Shown here piece by piece: positions 12,171 through 25,760 of a DNA stretch of 64,000 bases. Below the pieces are notes generated by a model. It was not told the origin of the DNA, made no database searches, and was given only the letters and a program-made list of their open reading frames with translations. The stretch's first letter is position 1, and each line of letters begins with the position of its first letter. This stretch comes from Stratiolaelaps scimitus (lineage: Eukaryota > Arthropoda > Arachnida > Mesostigmata > Laelapidae), in assembly GCA_019614645.1 (NCBI GenBank), contig JABWDB010000049.1:620001-684000 (forward strand), written 5' to 3'. A program made the translations under genes and the position numbers.

Positions 12171-13756
12171 GTATATCTCAGAAGTAGGAGGGACGTCTGC
12201 CGGTTCGGCCGGTCAGCCACCAAGCACAGCCACGAAGCCAAGCGGCGGCGGCGGCGGTTGTAAACGTCTTTTCCTGGAGACACCTCGTCTTCGACACATA
12301 TCCCTGCACTGACGCAGAAGGACAGGTTCCCCTCTCCCCTATCTCCCTATTAATACGGAATCAGGAATGCATATTTGATGTTGAAGCTCTGCCCTCTCAG
12401 AGTATGCCTCTCTCTGTCGTTTCTGTTGTTTCCGCTGCACCATGGCCACCACCACCACCACCACTCACACCGTTGTAGCTGTCCAGACAGCAGTCCCCCC
12501 CCCCGCCCGCCACTGCTGATGATCTTCCATGTCGGGCTCCGCTCCGCTCCGCGTTGTCCCTCGCGTTCCACAGCTCCTAGGGACGCAAGCTGGTAGGCTT
12601 TAGAGGAACCGAGGCTGACAGGCCAGGACATCCAGTAAGCAGAAACTGCTGCTGCAGCAGCAGTGAGACGCCGAGGAAACGCTAGGAGAGGCCAGGAAGA
12701 ACGAGGGGTGCCAATGGGCGAATGGGCCATGGACGGGAGGAAGTATAGCGGCTACTGCTAGCGTAGGGGGTTGGAAATGACTTGAAGCTAGCTGGCTGAC
12801 TCGGCAGAAGCAAGCGAGAGAGAGAGAGAGAGAGAGTTAAATGTACCAGATGCCACAGCCAGGTTGTAGCAGAGAGAACAAGCGCTTCAAGGGGAAACGA
12901 AGCGGGTTTGACGATGGGCGCACGGTGGCGGCGGCCGGGGCGGCGGCGGCGGCGGCGTCGTCGTCGTCTCTAAAGCACTAGCTCGCCACCACAGTCAACG
13001 AGACACAGAAGTGTGGCACTGTTATCGGCTGTTGTGTCCTGCGTGTATTCGGCTATTGTGACGACACACTTACATTGCTACCGGGAAAGGCCACACAAGC
13101 CCAGGGGCAAACTGAATTTTAGATGGAATGGAGCAGCGTATGTGTTGTCCCGTAATATCATGTCCCCACAGATGCACTACTTCTAAAAACTATGCTGAGC
13201 CTATGATGCGGACAGAGTCGCTTAGAAAAAAATGCTCTTCGCCCTATGATGTGATACATTGGTTGTCGCCGTTCCATGAGGAATTCGTAGGTTTGCTTGA
13301 TTTTTCAATTGGTATCGCAAACCAAAATTACAGCCGTAAAAACACCGAATCACAATAATACGACATGATCTAGCCGTTTAGTGTTGGGTGGTCGTTCTAA
13401 GCTTCAACGACACCAAATGAATGATTCATGTATCGAAAAATATCTCCGTGACCTGTCCCGCTTCTTTACTATTCGACTGGAGTCAAACAGCTCTATATTT
13501 AAATTTCAACGTATGATAACGTTGCAAGGTGAATTTAGAACGGGATGGATATCTGACAATATTATATTACGAAGTCAGCCATCAGCTATCTTAGTAAGCC
13601 CATCTTTAGCCCGATGGTTTTTTTAGGTTACCCACCCCTTGGAGTTATGCTAACCGCCCACACATTGAGTAGCATTCTGTACAGAGCGGTAGGCAGATTG
13701 GGAGGAGGAAATACTCGAGAATCCTTTGTCGAGCCGTTAGCTGAAGCGGCAGAAAA

Positions 13757-13759
<3 letters not shown>

Positions 13760-13787
<28 letters not shown>
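13760..13787. repeat. TA dinucleotide microsatellite
   Basis: This is an uninterrupted AT alternation of about 14 units. Confidence 0.9.
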
Positions 13788-15166
13788 CGTGTATGCAATG
13801 TGCATTCAATTTGAGTGTGCTCTGTATCGGATATGATTTTGACCGTTAATGACACATTGCGGTTCAAAATTCGGATTAGGCATACATACATATACGCACA
13901 TACGCACATTCGCACACTCTCTCACCAATCATTGAATCAAAGTGATAGCCAGTGGATTAATCATTTTATCGCATGTGTGTTGCACAAAGGTGTGCAACGG
14001 CGACCTGAGACGTTGGCTGTATAGCGTCGTCATCTAAATCTATTGGCCACTTCAGCTTCCCTTTGCGATCAACGTTTTTCTTCTCCACGATCTTAACGGG
14101 GTTTAGGAGCACGGCGGCTGAGGCCACGGGGGTGGTCTGAACCAGAGCAGCCAGCTTTGACTAGTCAGCATTGACAAGATCTTCACCCCTCAAACGCCCA
14201 TCCCCCATGGGGGTTTCCTCATCGTTCGCCTCCCTTCATTCTCTGCGTCGTCTCTCGGTTCGTTCGCCGTCTTCTTCTTCGGTCGTCGTTTTCTCCAGCG
14301 GAGGAGACTGGATGTCCCCGCGGTGGCCTCCCGCCGATAGCCCAAACAACGACGTAAAGGCGATTCGATCGAGGGAGCAGGCGAACTGCTGCGTTCGGCA
14401 GCGAGCGGGTGTGGGTGTGGAAGCGCGTTGTCGGCGGCTGAAGCCAAGGGGGAAGTCGCAGGGAAGCAGTGAGGGGTACGTCGACGATCTAGGAACAGCG
14501 ATGGGACAGCTGGGAAGGGCGAAGGGACTGAACTAAGCGTGGGGGAATTTTAGATCACACTGCTTCTTCTGTTGGGAAGTCTGCTGGCCGGCCGGCTGGC
14601 AGCTGCAGCTGCAGCGCCGTCGGTACCGCGCCAGTAGCGGCCTAGTCTAGTCGCTTACGAGCTGGCGGTGAAACGAGTGGGGAGATGGAAATTCGGGAGA
14701 GATAGGGGGCCGGGGTTGTGTGGACTTCGACAAAGATGCCGCCCCGCCTTGAAACGTAGAGTGGAGCGGATCTCGCAGCCGTATGGCGGGCCAAACCTCC
14801 TCGGGTCGAGTCTGCCCCACAGACGAGAGCTAGCAAGGCAGAGAGCTTGCTTCCTGGCCGGGGCCTGGAGAAAGGGATAGAGGAAGCCCTAGATGAAACG
14901 GGGTGGAGTTTGGCATCGTGACGAAGCTCACACAGGGACGACAACAACATCGACGACGACGACGACGAAGAAGCAGCAGCAGCAGCCAAGGGGAAAGAGG
15001 AAAAGAGAAGATGCTTTTTCGTAATTGAATTTCTAAGCAGATCTTCTTTTACTCCTCGACTCAGCTTAGTCTTCGTTCGTTCGTTCGTTCGTCCGTCCGT
15101 CGCTCAGCGTTCGGCTCTGTGCCTGCTGGCCTTCGAAGGGAAAGACGGGTGAAGCGGTCGTATAGT

Positions 15167-15186
15167 GGGGGGAGGGAGGGGAGGGG
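15167..15186 (+). other. G-quadruplex-forming motif
   Basis: Four G tracts of 6, 3, 4 and 4 residues are separated by single A bases, the canonical pattern for a stable intramolecular G-quadruplex with one-base loops. It lies in a GC-rich island. Confidence 0.75.
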
Positions 15187-15760
15187 CGAGTTGGCTTCTC
15201 GCAAACGTTTTCTTCCCCTTCTGTCCTGAAGGCAGGAGGGCACGCGGGCCGTCGTCCTGAGCAGGACGACGCTCTTTAAGCGACGCTCTCTCGCCGCGCA
15301 CCAAGCGGCCGCCTCCACCGTCCCCGACGGCCAGGCGAACGTTCGCTGGCTTGCGCACGAAGAGCGCGTTCTGCCGCCGGCGCCGTCATTCGCTGATTTG
15401 CTGCCCGCGAACAGCCAGCACAGTGGTCTAGTGAACGGGCCAACAGAGTGGGATGGAGGAGAGGACGCGACAACTGGTCATAGGGTCGTACAGGGAATTA
15501 AGCATTCTCTCACATGTTGGCCGCGTGCGAGCAACCGCGCTCGACCAACCGATGCCGCCCGATGCTGTCTCCTCAAAGCGAATCGATCAGACGAACGCCA
15601 CTACCTATCTTGACGGGTGGATGTCCTCGATGAACGAGATATCCTCCGCCCCTTCCGAACAAATCGTAGCAGTTTCGGACAGCGCACGCAAGGGACATAG
15701 AGGAAGAGATTGACACAGAGAGAGAGAGAGTGAGATAGAGAGTTACGAACACACAGATAC

Positions 15761-17500
15761 GATAGAGGTTAGATTCATTTTCAAAGAAGGACAGGCAAGA
15801 CGTTGTGTTACCCTTCGTGGCGACCGACCAGCCGAGCTTCGGCGCAAAGACGCTTCTGAAGGACGATTGACGATGAGCAATGACGAGCGCAGGCGTACTT
15901 CCAAGAAAGACTTCACAGGAAGACACTCACAGAGAAGCACACATGCATCGTAATGTTGGCTCGCGGTTTCGCTAGCGATCGCTACTGATACACGAAGTCG
16001 GCCGCATTGTTGCATCGCCCGTGATAAACAACACGTTCCGTTGCATACGACGGTACACATCGCGCGCGGAATTGTACTTAGAATATACGCGCCGAATTGT
16101 GTAGATGATGTGGTCGTCCGAACATTCAATCTTCTATTATGTATTCAGTCATCGATACGCCCTCAATAGGTTATGGAGATGAGTCGATGGCCTGCCACAC
16201 CACACGACAGCGTATTTCATAACGACTAGCATCGCATAGGCCGCAGACACCGACCTGAAGGTCTGCAGTAACCTCAGCAGCAGCAGCCTTCCCCCAACTT
16301 TTTTTCATACAACAAACACCTGCGCAACGCACTGTGTATGCCAGAGACGTTTACGGCCACGACCGCTTAAGCAAGACGTACGCTCTGTTGCCCAGCCCCA
16401 ACAGAAGATAGAGGCCCTGCACAGTTAGGCTCGACACGTGTCTATTCTCACTCACCTATTATTCTGTTTTACGTAACAGTTAATACTTATTCTTCGATTT
16501 CTTTTTTGTCGTGTTTTTCTTCGTTTAGTTTTTCGTTCTCAACTCTACCTCGCGCGGAATACGCAGAAGATCTAGCAGAAATTGTTCGATAGAAGGGCGA
16601 GCAAATGTACAACGACCATCTGCTCTTGTTGTGTTGCATGGTCAGCGCATCTCGTCCGCATTCATTAGACCAGGGCCAGTCCTGGTCTTTTTTTCCTGGC
16701 GTCTGCTCTATTGCAGCTTGTATGTAATATGCATATATTCTGCGTATGAGCGGATTATTTCATTTTGGCGCTTGGCGGCTCGATGAATGAAGGGTGCTTA
16801 GATTTTTCGTTTGCGCCTACTCACGGAACACAGTCGGGCAGCAACCGAATGTGTAAAACACACTGTTATATCACGTCCGCGACCCCTTGAAATCTCTTTC
16901 TCTCTCTCTCTAGTTTATCTTTTTATCAGCGTTCTGTACACGTTCCTCCGGACATTGTACATTCATGTGCTTTTGGGACTTTCTACGACAATTGTCCCGT
17001 TTACATCTATTTCGTATCTACATCTGCGTATAGAGATATATACGTGGCAAACTTACACGTCTCTGAGTCAGTTGTCACGCCAGCACACACCACTCTCTCG
17101 CAATCGTGATGCTTAAGGTGACACTCTGAAACATAGTGGTGGCGTTAATGGTGAGACGATCCCACAGGTGAACAGGAGACACTGTTCCATACTATAGTCA
17201 ACACCCACCACAGCGATGCCTCCGTAGCACATCCGTAGGAAGAGCTACATCGTAACGAGCCTACTAAACCCCACCATTAGGTGAGAAACACACAATCAGA
17301 CTATAGATCGATAGGTGTATATATATAGGTATAATACATATCATTGAAAGGACAACATCACCATCTGAGGGCTAAGTTAATAGGTAGCTGGGCGGCTGTC
17401 TCTGTCTTCTCTTACCTTACTATATTAGGAATATTATAACTATTACGACTACTAGTTGTCGTATATAATAAATAGGATCTATATCTTAATAGATGTTGCT
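15761..17500. other. Non-coding stretch, no gene recognised
   Basis: The composition is mixed. Only short or low-complexity open frames are seen. A GA tract near 15718-15737 lies just before it, and a short CT run lies near 16898-16911. Confidence 0.5.
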
Positions 17501-18480
17501 AAGCGAAACCGGCTACGTGGAGGTGCTGTTGGTAGCGGTCGCGCCAGCGATAGTAGTTATAGTGCTGCTGCTGCTGCTGCTGCTGGTGTGACTACATATA
17601 CTGCCGGTGGTGGTAGTGGTTCACGCAGACGTTAAGCGTGACGAAGGGCGCACAAGGGAAACGATAGAAGAAGACGACAGCTTCAGTCGCCGCCGCCGCC
17701 GCCACCGCCGCGACCACCACCGAAGTGCTGCTGAAACCGTTCGTTCGCCGGCTGGACGATCGGTTGGCCGGCCAGTTCGTTAGTGGTACCTCTGCTGCTG
17801 CTGCCGCTGTTGCTGCTGTAGCTGCTTCACTGGCGGTGGAACCGTTGCTGTTGTTCCCGCTGATGGTGGCAACGCTAGTCGCGATGATGCTAGCTGTGAT
17901 GATGGCGCTGCTGGTGGACCTTGGAGGAGCGAGGAAGCTGGCAGCCGGACGAGCAGGTACTCAAGCAGACAGCGGCGGAGACAGCAACAGCAGTATGATG
18001 CACATTCAGCTATTCCACTATTACTTCTATCTGTCTGTCGCACCACCACCACCACCACCACCACTGATGGAGTATTGTGCTATCTGCCGCGACAACGAAG
18101 AAACATCGCAGCAGAGTCGGTTAGTAAGTTGTTGCCGAAGTTGTGTGCGTGTGCGTGTGTGTGACTACTGTTGTTGCAATTGCCCTGCTGCACAGGCAGT
18201 CAGCTGCCGGGGGAGCGGGGGGGGGGTCTGCTACCGCCGCTTCTAACCAGTAGCAGGTGCATGGGGCCTCATTGGAACTTCTGGCCATTGCGCCACCAGT
18301 GTAGCAGAACGACTAGGTTGGTTATTGCAGCACCAGCATCAACAGGGCCACCACTATCGAACCCCGACACTGACAACTATCTACCAGAGCGAGTGAAACT
18401 CGATTGTTCCAAGTCGCTTCCTCATAACCACGCCTGGATCCCCCGACGTTATCCTTCTTCCTCTCATTCTTGTTTCCCTT
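17501..18480. other. Triplet-repeat-rich GC block
   Basis: The block carries a CTG run at about 17562-17584, CCG repeats at about 17690-17712, further CTG-like triplets at about 17790-17825, a CAC run at about 18041-18062, and G runs of 5 and 10 at about 18209-18226. The open frame 17725-18246 (+) is built from these repeats (poly-Ala, poly-Pro) and has no non-repeat domain, so I do not call it a gene. Confidence 0.45.
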
Positions 18481-19146
18481 CTTAACTGCTCCTTGTTACC
18501 GCGGGACATTCCCTGTTCCTGCCCGAATCGCCATAAAACGGTCGCTTCTATTCTGGGATCAACATGTCTTGGATCAATTAAGATCAACATTGCGTGTTTT
18601 CGTACGCTCGAACGAAATGCAGAGATTTTCTGTGATGTACCTGGATGGATATAGCATATTTCTTGTCCTTCAATCGCCTCTCATCCGGCGCTCGGGACAA
18701 GAGCTCGTCAGTCTGTAGCGGAAACCGAGGTGCATAATCTGTTATTGCGTTATAATTCGATTACGTATCACGTGAGAGCGTAGCCCAAACGTCGAATACA
18801 ACACAGGGCAGGACAAAATTCTGTTTCATTTCTTGCTTGCTAGCTCCTACCGATCCATAAACTCGCGTTGAGCCCGACGTGATAGACCGAATACATGAAA
18901 CCCGAACGGTGATAACGGCTGGCAACGCGCAAGTTGCTTATGAGGACTGGACTTTCTTTGGCAATCTTCAACTCCGTTCTGTACCCTAATGGTATACAAT
19001 TGAAAATAGTAGCCGCCGTTCACATGTGAATGCGTGCTCCTTTGAACGTTCCGTCGATAGCTGAGCTCTCCAACTGCGGCTGCGTCCTTGTTACAATGAA
19101 CGGTAGGCATAACTAAATCCCCACCCAGTGCGAGTTAGCTTACGTT

Positions 19147-19180
<34 letters not shown>

Positions 19181-20150
19181 TCTGTGCGTGTGTGTGTACT
19201 GATCCTCATTCTTCTGGTAGCGGGCTCTTCGGTAGCAGCGACATTCGCTCTTCATTCGACGATTGGCAGACTAACCTACCTGCCTACCTACCTACCTACA
19301 CTTTTCTACAATGTGACCCTGCGTATGCATGCACAATATGTGTATATCTCGTACATTCATTCAGTGGCCTCGTCCCATCTTAACCCTCCACCGTCAGGTC
19401 CATTGAAATCAGGCTGGTCATGACGGTACACATACATCCACATGCTCGTGCACACATGGCCGCCAATTCACAAAGTGATCACATACAGTGTATGTCCGTT
19501 GTGTCTGTGCAGAATACACGCTTTGTGTCCGTTTGCTCGGGTGGTATTCGATGAGCCACCCCTAGAAATGCACCGAGAATGCACCACACCGAGCAACGGC
19601 AACGACCCAGCTAGAGGTGACTATGCAGAGCTGAACCGGTACCAGAAGCAGAAGACCGACTATTGATTCAATCCAGAGGCAGTGCCTCGCAACCCAAGGC
19701 GCATGCTTACTATACATCTATAAATAGATAGAATATATAGATAAATATTGTGCATAGATAGATCTATGCCGGGACAAGCGAAGCGACGATTTCCTGCGCC
19801 CCTCCTTCCCTGCGTCTTCTTTGCTGTGCTCGTTCTACCCAAAAACGGCTAAGTTTGGGAACTGAGCTCCGAAAGGCAACGCCAGCAACAGCATGGTCAC
19901 TGTGTACAGCTGGATACAGTGGTTCGTACGATGCTGAAAGCAATCGAGCAATTGACGCAGTTCCAAGATTTCGAAGCGAGTGAACTACAGAAACGTCCAA
20001 TTGTGCTAGTAATATTTTTAGTATACAGTTAGTAGAATAGCAAATACAGCAGCACATAGTACATCTATATAAGAAATATCACTTAAGCGAAGGCAGGGGG
20101 GACTAAGAGAGATTGGTAAGAGAGATGACTAAATGTTGTTAGTAATTAAT
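18481..20150. other. Non-coding stretch, no gene recognised
   Basis: Nothing gene-like is seen. It contains a TA tract at 19149-19177 and CTAC repeats near 19277-19298. The short open frames match nothing known to me. Confidence 0.5.
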
Positions 20151-21540
20151 GATGACGATGATGCTACTACTGCTGCTGCTGACGGGGATAGTTGATGATG
20201 AATGATGACTCACTGCTAGTATCTGTGGTTGCAAGACGCTGCTGTCTAGATGGAGATCTGTGAACGGTGATTGGCGAGTGTATACGATTTGATGATCTGG
20301 TGGCTGCCGCTGCTCCTCGTCTGTTGATAAACGTGGTCTCTCGTTTCTATCTATAATCTACCATGTCACTCGGCGGCGGCGGCGGCGGCGGCGGCAGCGG
20401 AAGACAACAACGGAACCGCAACAACAAAGTCAAAAAATACCGCCGTCGTCGTCGACGTCAACACCACGACCGGCATCATCATCATCATCGCAATCCTCAT
20501 TATCACCAACGACCTTGTGCTTCCTAACGCCATCATCATCATCATCATCATCAAGTCATCAGCAGTAGTATCATTCACATTGATGAAACGGCAACAACGA
20601 TGATGATGATGACGGCGGTGGCGGCGGAGGAGGCCGCGACGACGACGACGACAACAACAAGACGAGCAGTGCGCAGGTTGTTCCAGCAGACACCATTCCG
20701 GAGCTGGTGATTGTGAGAGCTGAAAAGTCAGCAGAAGTCACACGAACAGCCAGAGCCACGCAAACCAAACAACGGCAACAGCAGCCGCTCTGCGGCAACC
20801 GGCTAACAGCAGCCGTCGTCGTCGTCAGAAGAAGAAAATGAAGACTAGGGACAAAGCTTATGAAGGTGAAGAAGAAGACCGACGGATACGAAACGGACTG
20901 CGCCGCCGGTGATGCAGGCGGCGGCGGCAGTCGTATTTGGCAGAGGCAACTGCATCATCATCATCAGCAGCACCACGATCCTCATCTTCATCGCCGGTCG
21001 GTTGCCGAGGTGAAAGGGGCGTGAACAGATGACGACGTTCGTCGTTGCCACCGCCGCCACAGCGGCCGCCGCTGTACACAGCACAACAACAACAAGTATA
21101 CAGTACTGAACCGGCTGGCGTCTTCACTTCACTGTACTTCACTACGCGCCGCCACCGCAGGCAACGGAGTATCATCTTCACTCGATCGTCGTCGATCGTC
21201 GTCACGATCCCTGTGACAACTGTTACGATAACCGAAGGCAAATCAACGAATAGCAAACGCAGGGACATTCCGACTAGAGAAAGACCAGACGGTGTCGTCA
21301 TTCAAGAAGCGACAACGAGAGATGTACTCACATCCATCCATCATCCATCAATCTGTCTGTCCACATATCTGTCTGTCTGTCATCGATATATGGCGCGGCT
21401 GTTGTACGTCGACGCCGCCGCCGCCGATCGGCTTGCAAGACCGCCCCCCGCCCCACTGACTGGCCAATATTATAACTCAGTGTCTAATCACATCACTCGA
21501 ATTGATTCGATCGATGAGTGGGTAAATGGATGATGTCGAT
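20151..21540. other. Dense triplet-repeat block
   Basis: Short runs of several triplet types are packed together: CGG/GGC at about 20373-20395, CAT at about 20474-20488 and 20531-20552, GAT near 20597-20612, GAC at 20637-20652 and CGC/GCC in several places. All six frames are partly open because of the repeats. The 162-codon frame 21045-21533 (+) has no domain I know. I regard the block as repetitive non-coding DNA or untranslated exon sequence. Confidence 0.45.
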
Positions 21541-21660
21541 TGCTTCGGTGACTATAGAATGCTGGTGCCGTATGATATGATGGTGCACGGACTATCTTTA
21601 TTTAGTTGTGATTATGGTCTTACGTTACCCCATCAAGTAATATATGTATAGTGTGTATAA

Positions 21661-21745
21661 AGCAGTAACTAGGGCGGACACTTGTACGAAATGCGATAAA
21701 AGCATTGTGAAATTGCAGCTAATTTAATAAACCAATAAAGCTTAA
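21661..21745 (+). repeat. SINE-like repeat family A, copy 1
   Basis: The 3' part, 21701-21739, begins AGCATTGTGAAATTGCAG and ends TAATAAACCAATAAA. Nearly the same tail occurs at 31981-32020 (+) and, in shorter form, at 36016-36047 (-). A shared A-rich 3' tail with divergent upstream sequence is typical of retroposed SINEs or 5'-truncated LINEs. No intact Pol III B box is visible in this copy. The left boundary is uncertain. Confidence 0.55.
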
Positions 21746-22926
21746 CCTTACCTTTCTCTTGTCTAACTTGTGTTCGCTAACTTGTCTTTATGGATATGAA
21801 CGTGCTTTGAAATGCAGCACGTTCGATTGTCCGTTTGGGGTACGCCGACACCTATTCCTCCGACTTCTCGAACTCGAGAACGGCTATTATTTATATGTGT
21901 ACGTTTGTTGTAATATATATATATATATATATACAAATGGATCTTCATTGCTGTATATCACAACAATACTCAATTCAACTATCGGCCTATATTTTAATGA
22001 TCTTGGTACACCTCCAACAAACGCTTAAATCCCCGAGCAATGTATTATATCTCCTGTTATAATACCCTTGTTTATCGTCATAGTGCTCTCCGACCATAAT
22101 TATCTCATCTGTTTAAATCTTTCTCTTTCACTCTCTCGCTTTCTGCACTTCCCCTCTCGTCCATATGTAGCTCATATACGCGCAAGAGCAGATACACGGT
22201 ATTGATAGATGGATGGATGGGTATAATAGATACGATCCGGCCCTACGTGCGCCATCGACAGAAGCGCGCCCGCGTCTACTCTTCATGTATGTTAGCCACT
22301 CGTGGCATCATCAGCGTCCCTGCGGTTGGTTGCAAACAACTGAATCATTTGATGTTGAGTAGTCATCACACCGCCACCATCACCACCACCACCATGGATC
22401 GTGGATTACAGCGTGTCTCCCCGTTCGGCTTCAGACTCCCGTGCCTTGTACCACACGTAATTAATCCATATGGCTAGTAGTCGCGTTATTATTATTATTA
22501 TTAGCCACATTCGGATATCTATATCTCATGATGTCGATATTCGCGCAGAGGTCGCTCTCTCGCTCTATCTCTCTCTCTCCTATCCTCTAGCACTGTCCCT
22601 CGGTTGCGTTCGCTCGAACGAACGGCGACGGCGTGTCCCCCGCTTCGGCGCAACCGAACACTCAACCGTCCAACTCCTGGCAGAGCCACCGAAGCAGTGA
22701 GGGATCGTTTTAGTTGTCGCATTCGCTGAATTGCTGCCCCGTATCGCGTTTAGCTGCTAAGCCAGCGGTGGGGAGCACTCTTGGGTAGGTGGGCAGAGGA
22801 CAGTTGATCACAACGAAAATGACGTTGATCATTGTCCTTCCGTGCGCTAAGAGTGAATGATAAGACCGTGCTACAGCCGCTATTTAGATGTAACATACAC
22901 GGAACTGACAGCACGATTTTGTTACG

Positions 22927-22966
22927 TACGCGTGGCATTCAACAGTAGCGTTGATTGCCACGCGTA
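22927..22966. repeat. Short tight hairpin, 17 bp arms
   Basis: The arms at 22927-22943 and 22950-22966 are complementary at 16 of 17 positions, with a six-base loop (AGTAGC). The arms are GC-balanced, so the stem should be stable. No gene context explains it. Confidence 0.75.
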
Positions 22967-24790
22967 TGGGGGTATTCTGCAATGCAGTATGGAAATATAC
23001 GCAATCATCATCATCTGCTGTATGATGCGGGAAAATGCCCCTGAGTGTATTAGTTAACTGAGACCTCAAGTTGCTCGGCTTGCCTTTCCATGTTGGGCGT
23101 TTTTCTTGTTTCGATAAATCCGAATAAATATGCTTTCGAATCATTTAACTCATTCATTTTAACGTTCATCAGTGCGACCGACCACTGCCAGAAGGTATCT
23201 GCGTGATGAATACCGAGAGCACACTGTAGTCTCGTATCACCTTGCCTTGAATGTACAATATGACTACGTGTAGAAGTGTCGCTAAACAATTCTGGACATT
23301 GGCGAAATCCTGAATCAACTGTTATAAAAAAAAAAATCAAATATAACCCGATGTTTTATATATGGTCTTCAAGTTACGGACATTAAAGCTTACTTTAAAT
23401 CATTACGGAATTGAGTTATACCAATATATTTGGCTATACTCAAGGGAGATCCTGGCACAAGCCATCCTAGCCAACAATACAATGCGAATCGCACGCAAAC
23501 ACACACACACGCAGACAGAGGCACGAGCCAGTGATAACCGTATCACACCGCCGGCCGTATCACTCAACATCACCGTGCCGCCGTATATCGTGCCGTCTAG
23601 TGATATCCTGCTTGATTTGTCTTCATACCTGTGTTGTATACTTCTATATTTTACTTCACTTCTTCTTCGTTGTCTCCTCTGTACTTTGGCGTTTTGTGAA
23701 GTTGCTTCTGCTGCTCTGCTCCAACACACTGGATTTATGCTGTTTTACTACTCTGCTGGAATCGCAGCTGCCGCCACCGCTACCCCCCCCCCTCCCCCTC
23801 CCCGCACTGTTCGTCTATGGCACTTCAACCATAGCCTTCGTTTCAGGCCGGCGGCGGGTGAAAGGTGAGGATCCCATCCCGCTCCGGTCCTGCAGCAGAC
23901 GGGACGCGACGGTGTCACCACCAACGACGGCGGATGGCTTCTGCAACAGGGATGCACGGACACGCAATAGTAGGAAGGCCTCATCGCCGTTGTCTACAAT
24001 GCTGCTTCGCCACTGGTGCTTATAGTGCTTGTGGTGGTGGTGGCGGTGGTTTGCTGCCACGCTCTGTCAACCAAAAGTGCTGCTGCTGCTGCTGCAGCTA
24101 CTGCAACAACAAGTCAGCTTTCTTCATTTGCTAAGCACGGTGTATCAGCATGCTAACTCAACGCCGGCGGTGGCGCCACGAACGGAAAGAGCGGACGTAA
24201 ACAAATATAAAGTTTGCTTAAACTTATACATTATATTGTACAGTGTAATAGTCGTGTTATAATAATATAATGCTTGTAGCTTACACATGACTGAGCAGAG
24301 AAGCAGCAACTTTGTAAAAGTAGTCCAACACAACGAGACCGACCGACAAGCGATTTGGTTGCCTCGTCCCGATCCGCTGCCCAGTGACACGAGGTAAGGA
24401 GATTGAGGGTAAGATTCAGCTCGAAGGAGAGTGAGAAAGAGAGAGCGAGCGAGAGAGAGAGAGCAGTAAAACAGAACCGGTCAATAGTAAATGTACGTAA
24501 GCGTACATCTATCATTTGGGAATAGTAATTATATTCTATATAATTAAGTAGGTTAGAAGGGTTGGCAGAGCAGGGGCACAAGATACGCTCACCTGTTTGA
24601 TGGTTGTTCGCATGCTTAATCGATTACAAGCCGAATATACTTGGCAATAAAATGACGTTGATCGTTCGCCACGATTCGATTGTCTCAACTTTGTAACTCT
24701 AAATTTTCTTCGCGCTTAGTTTCTTTGGCTCTCTCTCTCCCTCTCTCTCCCTTTCCTCTGGATCTGAGACAGGATAGAGTCGAACTCCGA

Positions 24791-25760
24791 CCGACGGCTA
24801 CACCGACGATGAGCAAGATCTAATTAAAAATTCAATAAAATTCCTCGTAGGCAGCGAGCGAGCGAGCGAGCCAGCCAGCCACGCAGCAGTAGCGTCAGCA
24901 TCAGCCGCCTGACATATCCAGTCCGGCAGTAGGGGGCCAGCCGACGGAACGAGGCAGATAGCACGAACAACAGCAGCAGCAGCAGCAGAACGCAAGCAGT
25001 GGTGAGCAGTAGTGTATAGAGTGAGCGGTACCCGGGCTGTAGCTGCCGCCGCTACTTTGCGCTGTTCTAGCTCCCATAGCTGCCGCCTCTGCCGGCTCCG
25101 TTATGATGATATCATTAATATTATAACAGCAGCGGCCGCCGCCGCCGCTACAGCAGTGATGGTGGTGGTGGTGGTGGTAGACACAGCAAGCAAGAAGGCA
25201 GGCAGGCAGCAGACAACCAGCGCAGCTCAAAGCAGCCCGGTCGGTCGCACACGGTCTCAGGCCGCCCTATAAATATTGTATAGGGCCCTCCCGGTGTAGG
25301 GCCCAAAGCGTTCGGCCAAACGAAGCAGGAGGCTGCAGGCCGGCCACCACCCTGCCCCTGACTCGTTCATCCCGGCTCTGGCTGGCTGCTGCTGCTGCCT
25401 GCTTGGTCGGTCGGCTGGTGTCGTTATTCGTTTGTGCAGTAGCAGTATCAGTAGCAGCGAGTCTGGAGTCTGGCTCAGTCGCCATGGCACTCAGTACACG
25501 CGGCTAGCAGTGCTGTCCTGTTCAATGTTTTCGGTCGTAGTGGATACGAAGGAGGAGGCGATGAACGAAGTAAGCGAGATAGAGGGGGTTCTGAACTCGG
25601 GGGCGGGGGGGGGTATCGAAGGAGAAAAGAGCTTAAATGCTGCTGCTGCTGCTGGATGAGAGCAGTGGAGAAGATCGCTAGAGGAATGAAGGGAGTCGGT
25701 ACCATGTGGGCAGCCTAGTTGAACGGGCAACGCAGACCTGGAGGACATCTTGGCCATGCT
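24791..25760. other. GC-rich CAG/CTG-rich block
   Basis: The block contains GCGA repeats (about 24855-24870), CAG runs (about 24968-24989), GGT repeats (about 25158-25180), GGCA repeats near 25196-25210, CTG runs near 25388-25400 and 25639-25653, and G tracts of 5 and 9 near 25599-25613. Open frames on both strands encode only low-complexity peptides. Confidence 0.45.

Larger units (their letters stand above)
12171..15760. other. GC-rich low-complexity region, possible regulatory island
   Basis: This is a long, CpG-rich, low-complexity region. It contains GGC/CGG triplets (12243-12256, 12930-12965), a C run at 12495-12504, a GA tract at 12814-12837, a TA tract at 13760-13787, GAC triplets near 14950-14970, CGTT repeats at about 15073-15092 and a strong G-quadruplex motif at 15167-15186. 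The subregion 13100-13640 is more AT-rich. Many open frames exist on both strands because stop codons are scarce in GC-rich DNA; I could not defend any as a gene. Confidence 0.4.
21541..24790. other. Non-coding stretch with SINE copy and hairpin
   Basis: Apart from the family A repeat at 21661-21745 and the hairpin at 22927-22966, this stretch has a TA tract near 21914-21934, C tracts at about 23783-23803, CTG triplets near 24079-24095 and a GA tract near 24437-24463. No coding exon is recognised. Confidence 0.45.

Noticed and set aside
17725..18246. 173-codon plus-strand open frame
   Set aside because: Poly-Ala and poly-Pro from CTG and CAC runs; no non-repeat domain.
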